This document shows, one piece after another, positions 33,761 through 45,248 of a stretch of 64,000 bases of DNA (its first letter is position 1; every line of letters starts with the position of its first letter). This DNA comes from Sapria himalayana (taxonomy: Eukaryota; Streptophyta; Magnoliopsida; Malpighiales; Rafflesiaceae): NCBI GenBank assembly GCA_029783825.1, contig JAREIK010000377.1:386243-450242 (forward strand). Direction: 5' to 3'. A model generated the notes under the pieces. The model had not been told where the DNA came from, did no database searches, and worked only from the letters and a program-made list of their open reading frames with translations. The translations under genes and the position numbers were made by a program.

Positions 33761-34020
33761 ACTTCGGCTTAGAAAAGTATCACAAGGTTGTGGACTTTTG
33801 GTTCAGTCTGATTTCTTCATGGGCTAATGGGCACCGAGCGGGTACGGTGAGGAAGGAAATGGGGTTAGACGTTTGAGAAGGCTCTAGAAGGGCTTCCCTG
33901 GGGAAAAGGTAATGTGATGCAAGCCGTTGGATGAGCACGGATATAGAGATTATAAACGACTTCTTGCCAGGTGCACTAGAGTGATTGGGTTATGACGTGG
34001 CTTATTCCGTAATTCTTGGG
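33761..34020 (-). promoter_or_regulatory. PI4K-gamma promoter region
   Basis: Upstream of the first exon the sequence is single-copy in texture and richer in GC. On the minus strand it contains GCCACGTCATAAC (near 33990-34002), an ACGT-core bZIP-type site, TTTATAATC near 33945-33957 as a possible TATA-like element, and CCAACGGCTTGC. These motifs are short and can occur by chance. The region ends at an octamer repeat and the transposon-rich DNA beyond. Confidence 0.4.
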
Positions 34021-34046
34021 GTTTGCTTTTACGATCCAAGGATGCT

Positions 34047-34089
34047 TGAATGCATGAATGCATGAATGCATGAATGCATGAATGCATGA
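34047..34089. repeat. (TGCATGAA)5 octamer tandem repeat
   Basis: Five near-perfect copies of GAATGCAT/TGCATGAA immediately upstream of the PI4K-gamma promoter. Each unit contains the palindrome ATGCAT and the RY-like CATGCA (as complement TGCATG). Confidence 0.9.
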
Positions 34090-34706
34090 GGGAGTGGAGT
34101 CTGATCTGATGCTGCGGTTGTCATTTTCTCTATATACTTACTAATCTCACAATAAGTAATTCCCTTATTTTTCAAATAATATAAATAATATAATTTAATA
34201 TAATTTCCTTCAAAATATGAGTATAAATGATGAAGGCTAGTGTTGCATGTATCTCCGCTCTTCACATAAGATATGTCTTGCCCATCATTTGGAAATTTGA
34301 CATCATTCTCAAGTAAGATCAAATAATAAAAATCCTTTAAGCCTATGGGGTGATTGGTACTTTTAATAAACTTACTATCATTAGACACAAATATGCCATA
34401 GAATAATTCTTGAGCACGTTGTTATTATTATTATAATTAATATTATATTTATATGTTATTACTCATTTAACTATGTATTACTAACTATAAAGATTTGTTG
34501 TATTGGAAAATAATAATATTATTATGTGTTAAATATATATCGAGGACACCAATCTTGACTTACTTGAGAGACATGAAGATGGTGGTTCCATCTTCGTGTT
34601 AAATATATATTATGTGTTGATTAAATGAATTGGAAATTAACAATTAGAATAATTCTTCATTATAATCCTACAAGATGGTGGTTCCATTGAGGACCCCAAT
34701 CATGGT
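34090..34706. other. AT-rich boundary region with short direct repeats
   Basis: GTGTTAAATATATAT occurs near 34526 and 34598, and AAGATGGTGGTTCCAT near 34578 and 34673, each followed by similar words. These could belong to the decayed 3' LTR of the copia element at 34707, which lies in the right orientation. No gene. Confidence 0.4.
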
Positions 34707-35960
34707 TCAAATGTCAAAAAAATTTTGATGTATGAATAGTTTAGTGATAAAATAAGATAGATGATTCATTGTAGCAACATGAGAGACGCGAAGATATTCA
34801 TCGATAACTTGATCTCGAATGAAATGAAAATCCAAAGCAATATGCTTTATGCAAGAAAAGAATATTAGATGTGCACATATATAAATTCCACCAACATTAT
34901 CACAATATATGATAGGGAATTTGGACAAAGAGATATGAAGCTTGAATCCAAAGCAATATGCTAAATGATATTCATCTTCAATAGAGGAACGAGCTACCAT
35001 CTATTGCTTTTTAAAACTCCAAGAAAAAATGACTCGTCCCAAATAAATAACATAAGCACTAGTTGAGACTCAATCATCCTTGTTAGCATCCCAATCCGCA
35101 TTAGAATAAGCATGAATAGAAAGCAAAGTATTCCAACTAAGGAATCAAACAACGTGGAGTATACCTTTTGAGTAGTGAAGTAAGTGTTTAGTAGTAGCAT
35201 AAAGAAAAGTGAATGGTCAATGCATAAACTAAGATAGCATATTAATAATGAACGAAATATCAAGGCATGTAAGAAAGAAATTGCATAGATCATATGATGT
35301 TATGATAAAACACAGAATTGATTGAAGTAGAATCATCAATGAGAAATGTGGTCTATGGTAAAGGAATGGTAACATCTTTAGCTTCACTCATGTTATTTCA
35401 TTGAAGCAAGTGATGTATGTAGGAATATTAATACAAGAACAAGCTCGTAGGGGTATAGATAACTTGGGCTTCAGAAAGAAGTGTAGAGCATTGAAGTCTT
35501 TCATAGAAAACCAATAAAAAAGACACTGAATGAAATTGTCAAGGAGAGAATTTGTATTATTAGTAATTATGATGTCATCAACATACACCAAAAGGTACAT
35601 AAGAGTGGCTCCTTTAGAGTAAATGAAGAATGATGTATCAATATTGGAGTTGTAGAAACCAAAAGGGACTGATTGAGTTCTTAATACCATGCTCAAGGAG
35701 CTTGTTAAAGTCTATACATTACTTTACATTATTTAAATACATTGTTGGGCTTATTCAAATCTATTAAACTAGGTGGTAATGATATGAATACAACTTTAAA
35801 CAAGGAACCATGCAAGAAAGTATTAATCACATCAAGTTGTTATCTACACCAATTGTGAGCAAGAGCAATAGATATAACAAGTTGAATAGTAGTAGGTTTG
35901 ATCACCAGGAAAAATGTGTCATTAAAGTCAACACTATGAGAAATCATGAGAGTTTATTAA
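34707..35960 (-). pseudogene. Copia reverse transcriptase and RNase H, partial
   Basis: The minus strand gives, in order, a degraded VDFxDTF.PVIKPTTI and ALAHNW segment (about 35950-35850), QAP.AWY near 35700, NSNIDTSFFIYSKGATLMYL then YVDDIIITNN (35388-35696, catalytic YVDD kept), FSMKDFNALHFFL (LGDLHYFLG-like), a broken middle (34994-35293), and RNase H in 34707-35000: SSIEDEYHLAY, PIIYCDNVGGIYIC, KHIALDFHFIRDQVI. It is of a different copia lineage from the 14220-17860 element (RT wording follows the ALxxGWxxxQLDVxNAFLHG type). Stops and frameshifts make it inactive. Confidence 0.88.
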
Positions 35961-36059
35961 TGGTAGCCAAAAAATATATATATAGTAGAACATATATCCA
36001 TATCAAGATAACTTTGTCAGTATGAGGTATCAAATACAAGAAACTTCTAGCAATTACAA

Positions 36060-36600
36060 CATTTAGAAGATAGCATAGAAATCATCATTTAAAGATAGTA
36101 TTCTTGTGCTGTTGATGATGAAAAAGATGAGAGATGATGTGTAAGAAAATTGATTGGAATGAATAATATTGATGCTAGATCATACTGACACGATGATGAA
36201 AACTATTGAGAATCAAAATGGATAGCCGACATTCATAATGAAGGAGATGAATATTAATAGACTACCTAGTGATATCAAACAAATCCAAAATAATGAAAGT
36301 CCATAATACTAAGGAACTATAAAGAAGTTAAATTTAAGAAAAAAAAACAATTGAAAGGAGCAACTAATGTAAAAAAATGTTGTCACGGATGAAATTGCAA
36401 AATCGAATGTCATAGCACCTAAAGTTGTGATACTCAATGTCACAACACAACATGACTTTTCTACCCAACTTATTTCACTAGAAGAAATGCATGATGAAGT
36501 AGGAACAAAGAAGAAGATATCAGTGAATTGTGTCAACAAATAAAGAGATGATGTAGATAACAAAGAATATATATAGATAGTCCCAACTCTTTGCACCTCA
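36060..36600 (+). pseudogene. Gypsy gag-to-protease spacer, copy A
   Basis: Matches 51110-51620 in order: a TATTCTTGTACTATTGATG block, CAAATCCAAAATAATG, and CACAACACTTAAAGTC-like repeats. This identifies it as the same gypsy internal region. Its gag part is replaced by the copia fragment that ends near 35960-36060. No readable protein in this stretch. Confidence 0.55.
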
Positions 36601-36839
36601 TTCTTCCCTTTCTGTAATAGTTTAGAAAGCTAGAAATTAATTAATCTAAGAAATTTTTATTTCAAATGTCATATCATGTGATGAAATTCATGAAAAACAT
36701 AATGAGTAGCAAGAAAAAGTTGGAAACTTATGAAATAATGAGTATGACTAAGAAATTCAATATAATAATTAAAAGAAAACTCTCGAGGAAACTCTCGAGG
36801 CAATTTTATCATTCCATGCATTGTTGGGAAGTACATCTT

Positions 36840-37156
36840 CTAGAATGATTGAGGTGCCTTTGGAGAAAGTATTAGCTTGATGTAATATTCCATAGTAAAA
36901 AGGTTGAATCTAAGTGAGATTGCTTAAACTTATCTCTCTACAAATGATCAATAGATAGATTAAATTTTTGAAGAAGATCATTGAAGATGTGCTAGTGAAA
37001 GTTTTGAAATTTTTCTTCTTTAATGACTTTATGGTGCTAAACATGGAAGAAGGCTCATATGTATTGTTGATCTTAAGAAGACTTTTTTTGGTGATTGGAT
37101 GGACATTGATTTATGTAAATAAGGAAGAATTCATTCTTCGTATGAACAAAGAATAA
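36840..37156 (+). pseudogene. Gypsy aspartic protease, copy A
   Basis: The 62-codon frame at 36968-37156 reads KKIIEDVLVKVLKFFFFNDF, then MVLNMEEGSY, LLILRRLFLVIGWTLIYVNK and EEFILRMNKE. This follows the Athila/Tat-type gypsy protease tail GIIEDVLVKVDKFIFPADFxVLDMEED, PLILGRPFLATGxALIDV and GxLTLRVxDE. The active-site DLGAS part upstream is unreadable because of stops. The second copy of the same segment is at 51960-52260. Confidence 0.8.
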
Positions 37157-37479
37157 GTGAAGTTAATCCTACATAAAAACTTATAAATTATAAATAAAAA
37201 TGAGAAAAACTATTGGAGAATAGATTGTCTCATCCACAAAGCCAAAAACTAAAATGTGAAATTCAAAATGAAGTATTTTTAGATAGTTGTTGGATTGGAG
37301 ATATGAAAGAGATCTGGAAGTTTGAATAAATTTCTGAAACAAACTAAAGTTGTGAATTTCCTTGACGAAGATACATATTATGATGTATGACATTCTTTGA
37401 AGTCATAACACGAGGAGAAGGCACGACATGCTATAAAGATATTGCAATTCACATTTCAGAAGTAATGATATTTTCATGT

Positions 37480-39125
37480 GAAGAAGTAGAAATAGTGATA
37501 TCCACACTTACATTTACCTGCACATGTATCTTTCTAAATACGAATTGATGTGGTAATAAAGATATTTATACTTTTAGCTTCATTAGTATCATACTCACAT
37601 AATTAATATATCTTTTCTTTTGTGTTTTACTAGTGATATCCATACAACTAAATGTAACTCATAGGGCTATAAGCACTATACTAATCACATTTTCATGCAC
37701 ATGTTTTATGACTTACATATCATCCCCCACTACATTTGACAACTCCCAATCATGCATGAACTCACTAATAGCCAAAACCCTAGTCTCCATTCTATTTAAT
37801 TACTAAACCATCCATAACCAAATAATATCACAACAAAATATTATATTAAAGTAATAAATATAATATGCATCATAATAAACATATTATACTATCCCTAAAT
37901 TTTCTCTTTAGCTTGAAATTAGAGATAATAAATTATGAGATAAGCAGAAATTCATCTCGTATGAATTTCAAAAGCCCAATTTTAGTCCTCAGAAGAATCT
38001 CAGTCTAAAAATCTAAATCAATCAAAACTTACTCAATATCACTTTTATTTCTTCTAAAAAAATTATATTGCATTTCCACCTTTTAAGGTTTATATTTGTA
38101 CCTTGTATTACTTTTTAGCTCATGTATCACCCCAAAAATGGAGTTGTAGAGCCTTTTGAGTTGTCTTCCTCATGCCTTTCATGGATCTCATTTTGGCTTC
38201 TTAGTATTTTCCTTATATACCAGAGAATCTAATGCAATTTTTTTATTGGAAATTTCAATACTAAATAAAAGTCATAGTTTTGTCTTTCGGTTCTATAACA
38301 CAATGTCATGCCATTGGGTATGAACCATGACATTGTTCTTTTTCCTCTATTTGATAGTTGTGATATTAAAAAAATCACGACAACTTATTTAACTTTTTTA
38401 ACACGAGATTATAGTCCAAAACTATGGTCATGACTTGTATATTTAGCCTTTGTAACACATTATCATAATGATGATTGTGATCTTAGTTTGTGCATTTTGA
38501 TTATATAACTCAAAGTTATGACATTGAAGAATGACCATGGCTTTGATTTCTTTCTTAATCCAAGAGTCATGATGCTTTTATTGGTTTTGGTTTGAGTTTG
38601 ACTCTTTGTAACATTTTATTGCCAAAAGTCATGATGCCAGATCAGCATGATAGCTTTGACTTGAGTATATTATGGTTTGATAAAGGAAAAGTCACATGAT
38701 CTCGAAGCTACCATGCCTTTTAGTACCAGTGAAGTGCTTGGTTGATGCAACATTAAGTAAATATCACATTCATGAAGTTATTTTGACCAAGTTCAGTTGT
38801 AATTCTAAGAAATCCTTACAACCAAAAAAAATATGTTATATAGTAACAAGATTGCGTCAACAAGAAAATAGAGTCATGGTATGTGAAGATTATCATGACT
38901 ATGTATGTAGAGTTTTGACCAAGAATGTATACTAAAACTTATATTAAGTACTCAAAAATATAATCAAGTCATACCATGTCAAATATTATGATTTGAATGA
39001 CTTATCACTCTCATTCTGGTCACCAACTCCACTAAGCCATACATTTAATAATAAACACTTTTGATTTCACAACTAATAGTTAAAATCCTTCAAAACTAAG
39101 TTTTTATGAAATTATTATAAATAAA
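37480..39125 (-). repeat. Gypsy LTR, minus orientation
   Basis: In reverse complement it repeats the plus-LTR order, with many TCATGAC words (38280-38900). The right edge near 39125 abuts a GA-rich AGAGAGGGG tract on the minus strand that resembles a polypurine tract, and a plus-oriented LTR starts directly after, so the two are head to head. Confidence 0.6.
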
Positions 39126-39179
39126 TCCCCTCTCTTTTAGAAAAAACACATAGTAAAATTATATCTAATAGTTAGTATG

Positions 39180-40936
39180 ATTTAGTATTTGACATATCGA
39201 ATAGTGAAGTTGTGATATTTTCAATGTCATAAGACCATTAACACTAGTAGATAACTTTGATGTAGTCAGGGCAAGCCTTTCTTGGCTACAACTCTACATT
39301 GTAGTTGTGATATTCATTATTGGTCATGACTCTACGACATTGTTACATATCTTTCTATATTGCAACAACTTCTACATGTCCATGACAATGCTTCTAAGTT
39401 GTGGTTGTATTTGTTATTTTCATGTGATAATAGACACAACATTAACTCGCCGTTATAATATTGAAAAAAAGTTGTGATAATGTTTTCGTGATAATATGAA
39501 GTCATGCCATACCTTTTGCATTATGACATAATTGTAATACAACCAAAATGGTATTTGTTTAATATGTATTGACGTGACATTCTTTTCATGTCGAGACATC
39601 ATATTTATGAAAGTGACTGACATTAGTCATGACTTCTTTTTATGTCAAGAGATCATTCTAACACATCCATAACAATGTTGCAACATTTTCCATGATATTT
39701 CACTATGTGATTGTTATATAAGTGATTCATTATAATCTTCTGTCATGACATCAACCTAGCATCATGAATTGGAATTCATTAAAGATGCTATAGTCATCGC
39801 TAAGACCAAATAATATAAAAGTTGAACTTAATGAATTTATAGCTCGGAGGAATGCTAATCAAAGATTGGATATAAGAACTCCCACAAGAGGGGCATCAAT
39901 GCCACATGAGAAAGGAAACATAATAGAACCAAACACAAAATAAATTAGATTGCAAAATAAAATTTGAAACCTAGATCATAATGGTGACTACCTTTTGGGA
40001 TACATGATTTGATGAGATAATTTTCCAATTACCTTTTTTTAATCACTCCCCAATATGAAACTAATTAAAAAACTATGGTTGGTTTATGTAATTTTATATG
40101 ATTTTATGATATATTGATGGGTATAAAAGTCTCTTAGAATGCCTAGTTTAGGTTTCCATGAATTCTAATGGAAGCTTTTTGTTAGTTATAGTAGATGATG
40201 ATATGTAAGTCCTATGACAAAGCAAGGGATATGAGTTAATAGAAAGTGATTGCTTTCCAACCACATTTCCCTAGTGATGCTTTCTATGAGTGGAATTACT
40301 AGGTTAACATTAGTTAATTGATATGAGTATAACACTAATAATGCCAAAAAAATACAAATATTATTATGCTCATATCATTGTGTATTAGTTAGAAGCATCG
40401 ACTAAAGAATAGACAATATACATAATCAAAGAAACCATCAATAAGAGTTGATGAATTACCCAAATGGAGTCAAAATTGTAGGGATGCTAATTGTTAGGTC
40501 AATATGCAGCTTTGCTGGACGATGACATGTATGCTGAATCCGCTACCACAAGATGGCCATCCATTGTGGTGATAGCTCATGGTTGATTAAACTTGAAGGC
40601 TAACAAGACAATTGGAGATCTTGTATCCTTTTTTTAATCCAAAAAATACTTATTACATTACCATAATATCATAGAGGAAGCATTATCATATATTTGAAAG
40701 TAAACCAACCATTGTGTCTAAATTTTGTTTGAGACTCATTTTTATCTTGTCAACTTAAGCAATTTAGTTAAATCAATGTAACTCAATCAAAGTGTCATTA
40801 CTAATCCATATGGGATTGATATTACTTGTATGACTCATATACTTATGGAATTCTATTAGGCACATATATATGCTTAATTTGTATTTTTATGTAGTGCCAA
40901 TAACTATTAAGTTTTTAGCATTACAACAAAGTCATA
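39180..40936 (+). repeat. Gypsy LTR, plus orientation
   Basis: Shares with 48045-50062 the blocks around GTTGTGATATTTTCAATGTC, CATGACTCTAC, the GATGATGATATGTAAGTCC block and the AACAAAGTCATA end at 40936. Its 5' start is not sharp. Confidence 0.6.
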
Positions 40937-40939
40937 TCT

Positions 40940-42340
40940 CACACTAGATCTTCTTTATGAAATACTTGAAACATTTGGGTTGCTTCATGTATATCTCTTC
41001 CTCTAAGTCTCCATGAAATAATATAGTTTTCACATCCAACTATTCTACCTCTAGATCATGTTTGGCTCCAAAAACCAGCACCATTTGAATGTATATTAAC
41101 TTGGTTATGAGTGAGAAGATTTTTCTATCGTCAATTCGTTTGATGTATAAGTAGTCTTTTGTAACTAGTTTTGCCTTATTTTTTTCAAGTTGTTCAACAA
41201 CCTTCACTTTTCTCTTGAACACCAACTTGCATCTTATTGCTATTTTTTCCAAAGAAAACTTTACAAGTTTCCTGCTTTGGTTCTTTTCCAAGGAAAGCAC
41301 CTCCTCTTCAATGGCTTGCTCTCACTATTTGGATTGCCTAGAAGCTACCTCCTCTATAGTGCTACTCTCATCCATAGTGACTATACGAGCATAAAAAGCA
41401 AAGTCTATATGCCTATTAGGTGTCCATGTAAACCATGTAGAGCTTTTCAAAGTAGGTACAACCTATACCTCTTCTTATAGCTTTGTTTATCTTTACTTAC
41501 AGGTGTGTCATTCACAACTTGTTTAGGAACCCATGTCATGACTCCAAGTTTTGCTATCATGACACAAACTAAGCTGTAACTTTGATTTTTTATCACAACT
41601 TTAATCTTCACAAGGAGAATCATGACATAGATATTTCATGTTACAAATATAGTCTTCATATGGAAAGTCATAGCTTTTATTTTTTATGTCACAAATCTGA
41701 AGGTCATGACATCTAGTAGATAACTCCTTAAAATCTCCAAATTCAACACCCCCACTATAGGTGATAGACCTCATTCTTGAGTTCTACATATTATAACCTT
41801 TAACACCATCTTTGTACCTAATAAATGTACTCATCATATACATGAAATCAAGCTTATTTCTCTTCTCTTTAGGCATGTGAACATACACCCAGACACCTTG
41901 AGATAAGTAACATTCACCATCCTTACATAGAGAACCTCAAGGATGTATGGCCTTTTACTACTGAGGTTGGAGTCCACTTCTTTAGGTGGCATGTTGTGGA
42001 AATCTCTTCAACCTAGAATATCTACTCCAAATCTTTCCATCTCCTTATAGAGCTAGTCTTCTCCATGGGTGTTCTATTCAACCTTTCTATGATTCCATTC
42101 TACTTTGGAGTCATCCAAATAGTATTTTGTCTTACTATCCCATGCTCATCATATAATGTATCCACTAAAGAATATTTAGATTCATTGTCAATGTAGAGAA
42201 AATTTATCTTTCTATTAAACTAATTCTCCATCGGTACCTTAAATTCTTGAATTTCATAGCATCGCAGACTTCCTCTAAATAAAATAAATCCAAGTATACA
42301 ATAAGAATTAATCGATAAAAGACACATAGAACCATGATCT
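40940..42340 (-). pseudogene. Copia integrase to RT fragment
   Basis: On the minus strand from 42340: a degraded VPMEN and NRKINFLYIDNESKYS (LRSDNGGEYxS), then TPK.NGIIERLNRTPMEKTS (TPQQNGVAERxNRT), a KFWAEA-like tract in the wrong frame, a KEKK region, and RT with KAKLVTKDYLYIKRIDD (KARLVAKGxxQxxGID), LVFGAKHDLEVE, and LDVKTILFHGDLEEEIYMKQ near 40960-41050. Between IN and RT (about 41500-41760) lies a CATGAC-rich stretch resembling the gypsy LTRs. No gag, LTR or RNase H is attached. Confidence 0.8.
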
Positions 42341-42369
42341 TCACAATGATGTCTATTTGAAATTGAAAT

Positions 42370-43340
42370 TATCAAATTTTAATGAGTATTTTTGTTTTAT
42401 ATGATGTTGTGTCTATATGAGAAAGGGACCTCCTAAGAGGTATAAATTTCATGAAATAAATTATTGATGAATTTTTGAGAAAAATAATGAAATGTGAAGT
42501 AAATTAAGTATAAAAGATAGATTTCATTAAAATAGAATTGAAGTATAAAGAGTGAAGTGAACTTCTAATAGTTTAATTGTTATGATATCATTAACACTGG
42601 CACATGTCTCTAAAAAAGTCACAATAAGTCATTCTACATTATAATACATTCTTCTTGGTCATGGTAATATTTCAGAGTCATGACGATATTTATTCTAAAA
42701 CAATGTGATCAACAAGGAAAAATTAAAAATGGCCACTATGTCTATCATGATATTTGGCATTTTAAAGCTTAATTTTTTCTGAAAGATAATAGTGCAAAAG
42801 TACATTTCTTCTCCAAATCATATCAAAGAAAACAAAAGTGAAACTTATAGAATTATAGATGAAATTTTAGTTTTCCTTTACCTAAGTTATCTCTTATCAT
42901 GTCGGCCTATCTTTTATTAATTTTGTATATACCTATTATACACATGATTGATTGATATTGATAGGGTGGGAAAAATGATAATGTAAAGTTTGATAAGTGC
43001 TTTGTCTCAAATGGAGAAAAATTAATTTTCTTTTCTTTTCTTAAGAGCAAGCAAAACTTTATGCTTGGGAGAGTTGATAGTCTCAAATTTACATATATTT
43101 TTGCTCAATTATTGATATAATTATTATGAAGAATATCACATTTAAATGGAAATTATGGAGACTTCTCCAAATTTTGATAATATACATGTTTTAATTAAAA
43201 ACAAAGAAATCAACAAGAAAAGAGAAATGAAAATATCCAAGAAATGAAGTTGTAATCTAGAAGTTCTGGTCACAACATTCTATGAAGAGAAGAAAAAAAA
43301 CTTGATTGTAGCAGAATGAGGCATAATGTTGCAACCTTAT
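42370..43340 (+). repeat. Gypsy LTR fragments and a polypurine tract
   Basis: 42370-42770 matches the first third of the plus LTRs (AATGAAATG, CATTAACACTGGCACATG, GGTCATGGTAATATTTCAGA). Near 43040-43075 AAGAGCAAGCAAAACTTT and GCTTGGGAGAGT form a typical gypsy pre-LTR/polypurine sequence, followed by an LTR start TGATAGTCTCAAATTTAC that is cut off near 43330. Confidence 0.5.
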
Positions 43341-43355
43341 TAACAATGTCAAAAA
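43335..43355 (-). promoter_or_regulatory. Degenerate gypsy primer-binding site
   Basis: The minus strand reads TTTTTGACATTGTTAATAAG. Athila/Tat elements carry TTTTTGGCACCGTTGCCGGGG-like sites after the LTR, and most differences here are G-to-A or C-to-T. Confidence 0.45.
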
Positions 43356-43357
43356 TC

Positions 43358-45248
43358 TGTTTGTTATCAAAAATGGCACCAAGAGTTCATTAGACATATT
43401 ATATTTGTTTTAACTAGATTCTATAAGTATTTGAGTTATATAAGTAATAAAGTTGATGTAAGTCCATTTATCAATCTCACATGGATTGATATTGGTTGTT
43501 GATCAAATTTCAATGAATTAACAAAATTGGCTAAGTTGATAAGATAATATTTGATCTTAGAAAGATATTTAAACTCTAGGGTTAGTTTACTTTCTTATGA
43601 ATGATTATATTTTCTTTGTGTATATTTCCTTATTAGCCTTCAAGAGTTAATCAATCACAAGTTGTCGCTATTATGGGTCCCCTTGTGATTTTATATTTGG
43701 TATACCTATCACTATTCATCAAAGCAGCATTTTACTTAACAATTAGCAACTCTATGCTTCCTACTCTGTTTAGTCAATTCATCAACTCTTCTCAATGGGT
43801 GCTTCAGCTATGTATATCTTTATTCACCATCTAGTACTTCTAGTGAATATATAATGATATGGTCATAATGATGTTTGTACTTTCGGCTACATTAGTATAG
43901 TACTCACATCAATTAAGCTTATGTAAACCTAATAATTCTACTTATAAAGACTAATGCAAGAGAAATGTAGTCAAAAGGATTATCACTTCCTATCAACACA
44001 TGTATCCTTGTATGTATTCTATGGCTTACCTATCACTATCTACCATAATCAATATAAGTTCTTCATTAGATGATAGAACCATAGGTTACATGTTCTCAAA
44101 GACTTTCATATCCATTAATATTCAATATATCACAAGCCCACAAATCATTCATTACAAACCACATTATTCATATATAATTATGTAAACTAATCAAAGATTC
44201 CTAAATTATCGGTACATTGGTGAGAGATTCAAGTGAGAAAAAATTGAAATTATCTCGTCAAATTAGGTATTTCCATAGATAGCATGTTTTTAGGATTAAA
44301 GTTTCAAATTTTATTTCCAATCCTATCTATTTTGCATTGACTTACATTCTTGTTTCCTTAACTAGGGGTGGCATTGGTTGTGACTTCTCTTCTTTTGTTT
44401 TCTCCTTTTTTTATAAATAATTAAATCTGAATTTTATATCCATTCAATCTTGGGTATTGCAAGGGTCTTAAATAAGCATTATAGTAGTTTTAATTACTTC
44501 TAAGTTGCAATATAGGAATAATGTCAGGTAAAATATCATGACATCATTATGCAAACGCGAGGATGATATTATGATGTAAAAAAATGTCTTGATTAAATTT
44601 AGTGATGCCCTTGAGTTTAATGTTGTGATATGAAAAAATATTGCAGCCAAAAATAACTTTATAATTTTAAAATATTGTGATTTTGATTCTATAATAGAAT
44701 TGTCCTTAAATTTAAAAGTATGTCATGACTTCATATTAGCATTCATGCATTTTCATGACTTCATTTCAATATCATGGTTAAGTTTCAATGCTTTGGCTAT
44801 CATGATGTCAAATTAATATCATGTCCGAAATGTGTTTTAAAGTGAATGTGGGCTGACTCAGAAATGTTGTCATAATTATGAAAAGGTATTGCAATGTAAA
44901 AAGTTGTTGTAATCATGGGGTAGAGTCATGATAAATAATGAATGTAATGACTAGTATGTAGAGTCGTGATCAAGAAATGATTTTCATGACTTCTTCAAAA
45001 GTATGTTGCAATATTAATCATGTTGTGACATTTAAAATGTCATGACTTTACCTCACTTTTCTACACTTTATTTCTGTATTCTGCTAAGTTTGTCTTTTGT
45101 ACTCAACTTACACTTAATTTCATTATCTTTCATCAGAAAACATTAAAAATCTATTTTCATGAAATCCATATCTTTTATGCTACTTTCTCAAGCTAACACT
45201 ACATGAAATAAACATAAATCATGCATTAAAATTCACTTTTAGTGCTGA
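43358..45248 (-). repeat. Gypsy LTR, minus orientation
   Basis: On the minus strand it is preceded by TAATTGAGGGGGTTT (polypurine tract, 45250-45262), starts TCAGCACTAAAAGTG, and ends AACAAACA just before the degenerate primer-binding site. It contains the same block order as the plus LTRs (ACCTATCACTATCTACCATA on the plus strand near 44025) and is about 1.9 kb long. Confidence 0.65.

Noticed and set aside
33870..33900. Heat-shock element (GAAGG..TCTAGAAGG..TTCC)
   Set aside because: The spacing of GAA/TTC triplets is imperfect and the motif is short enough to occur by chance.
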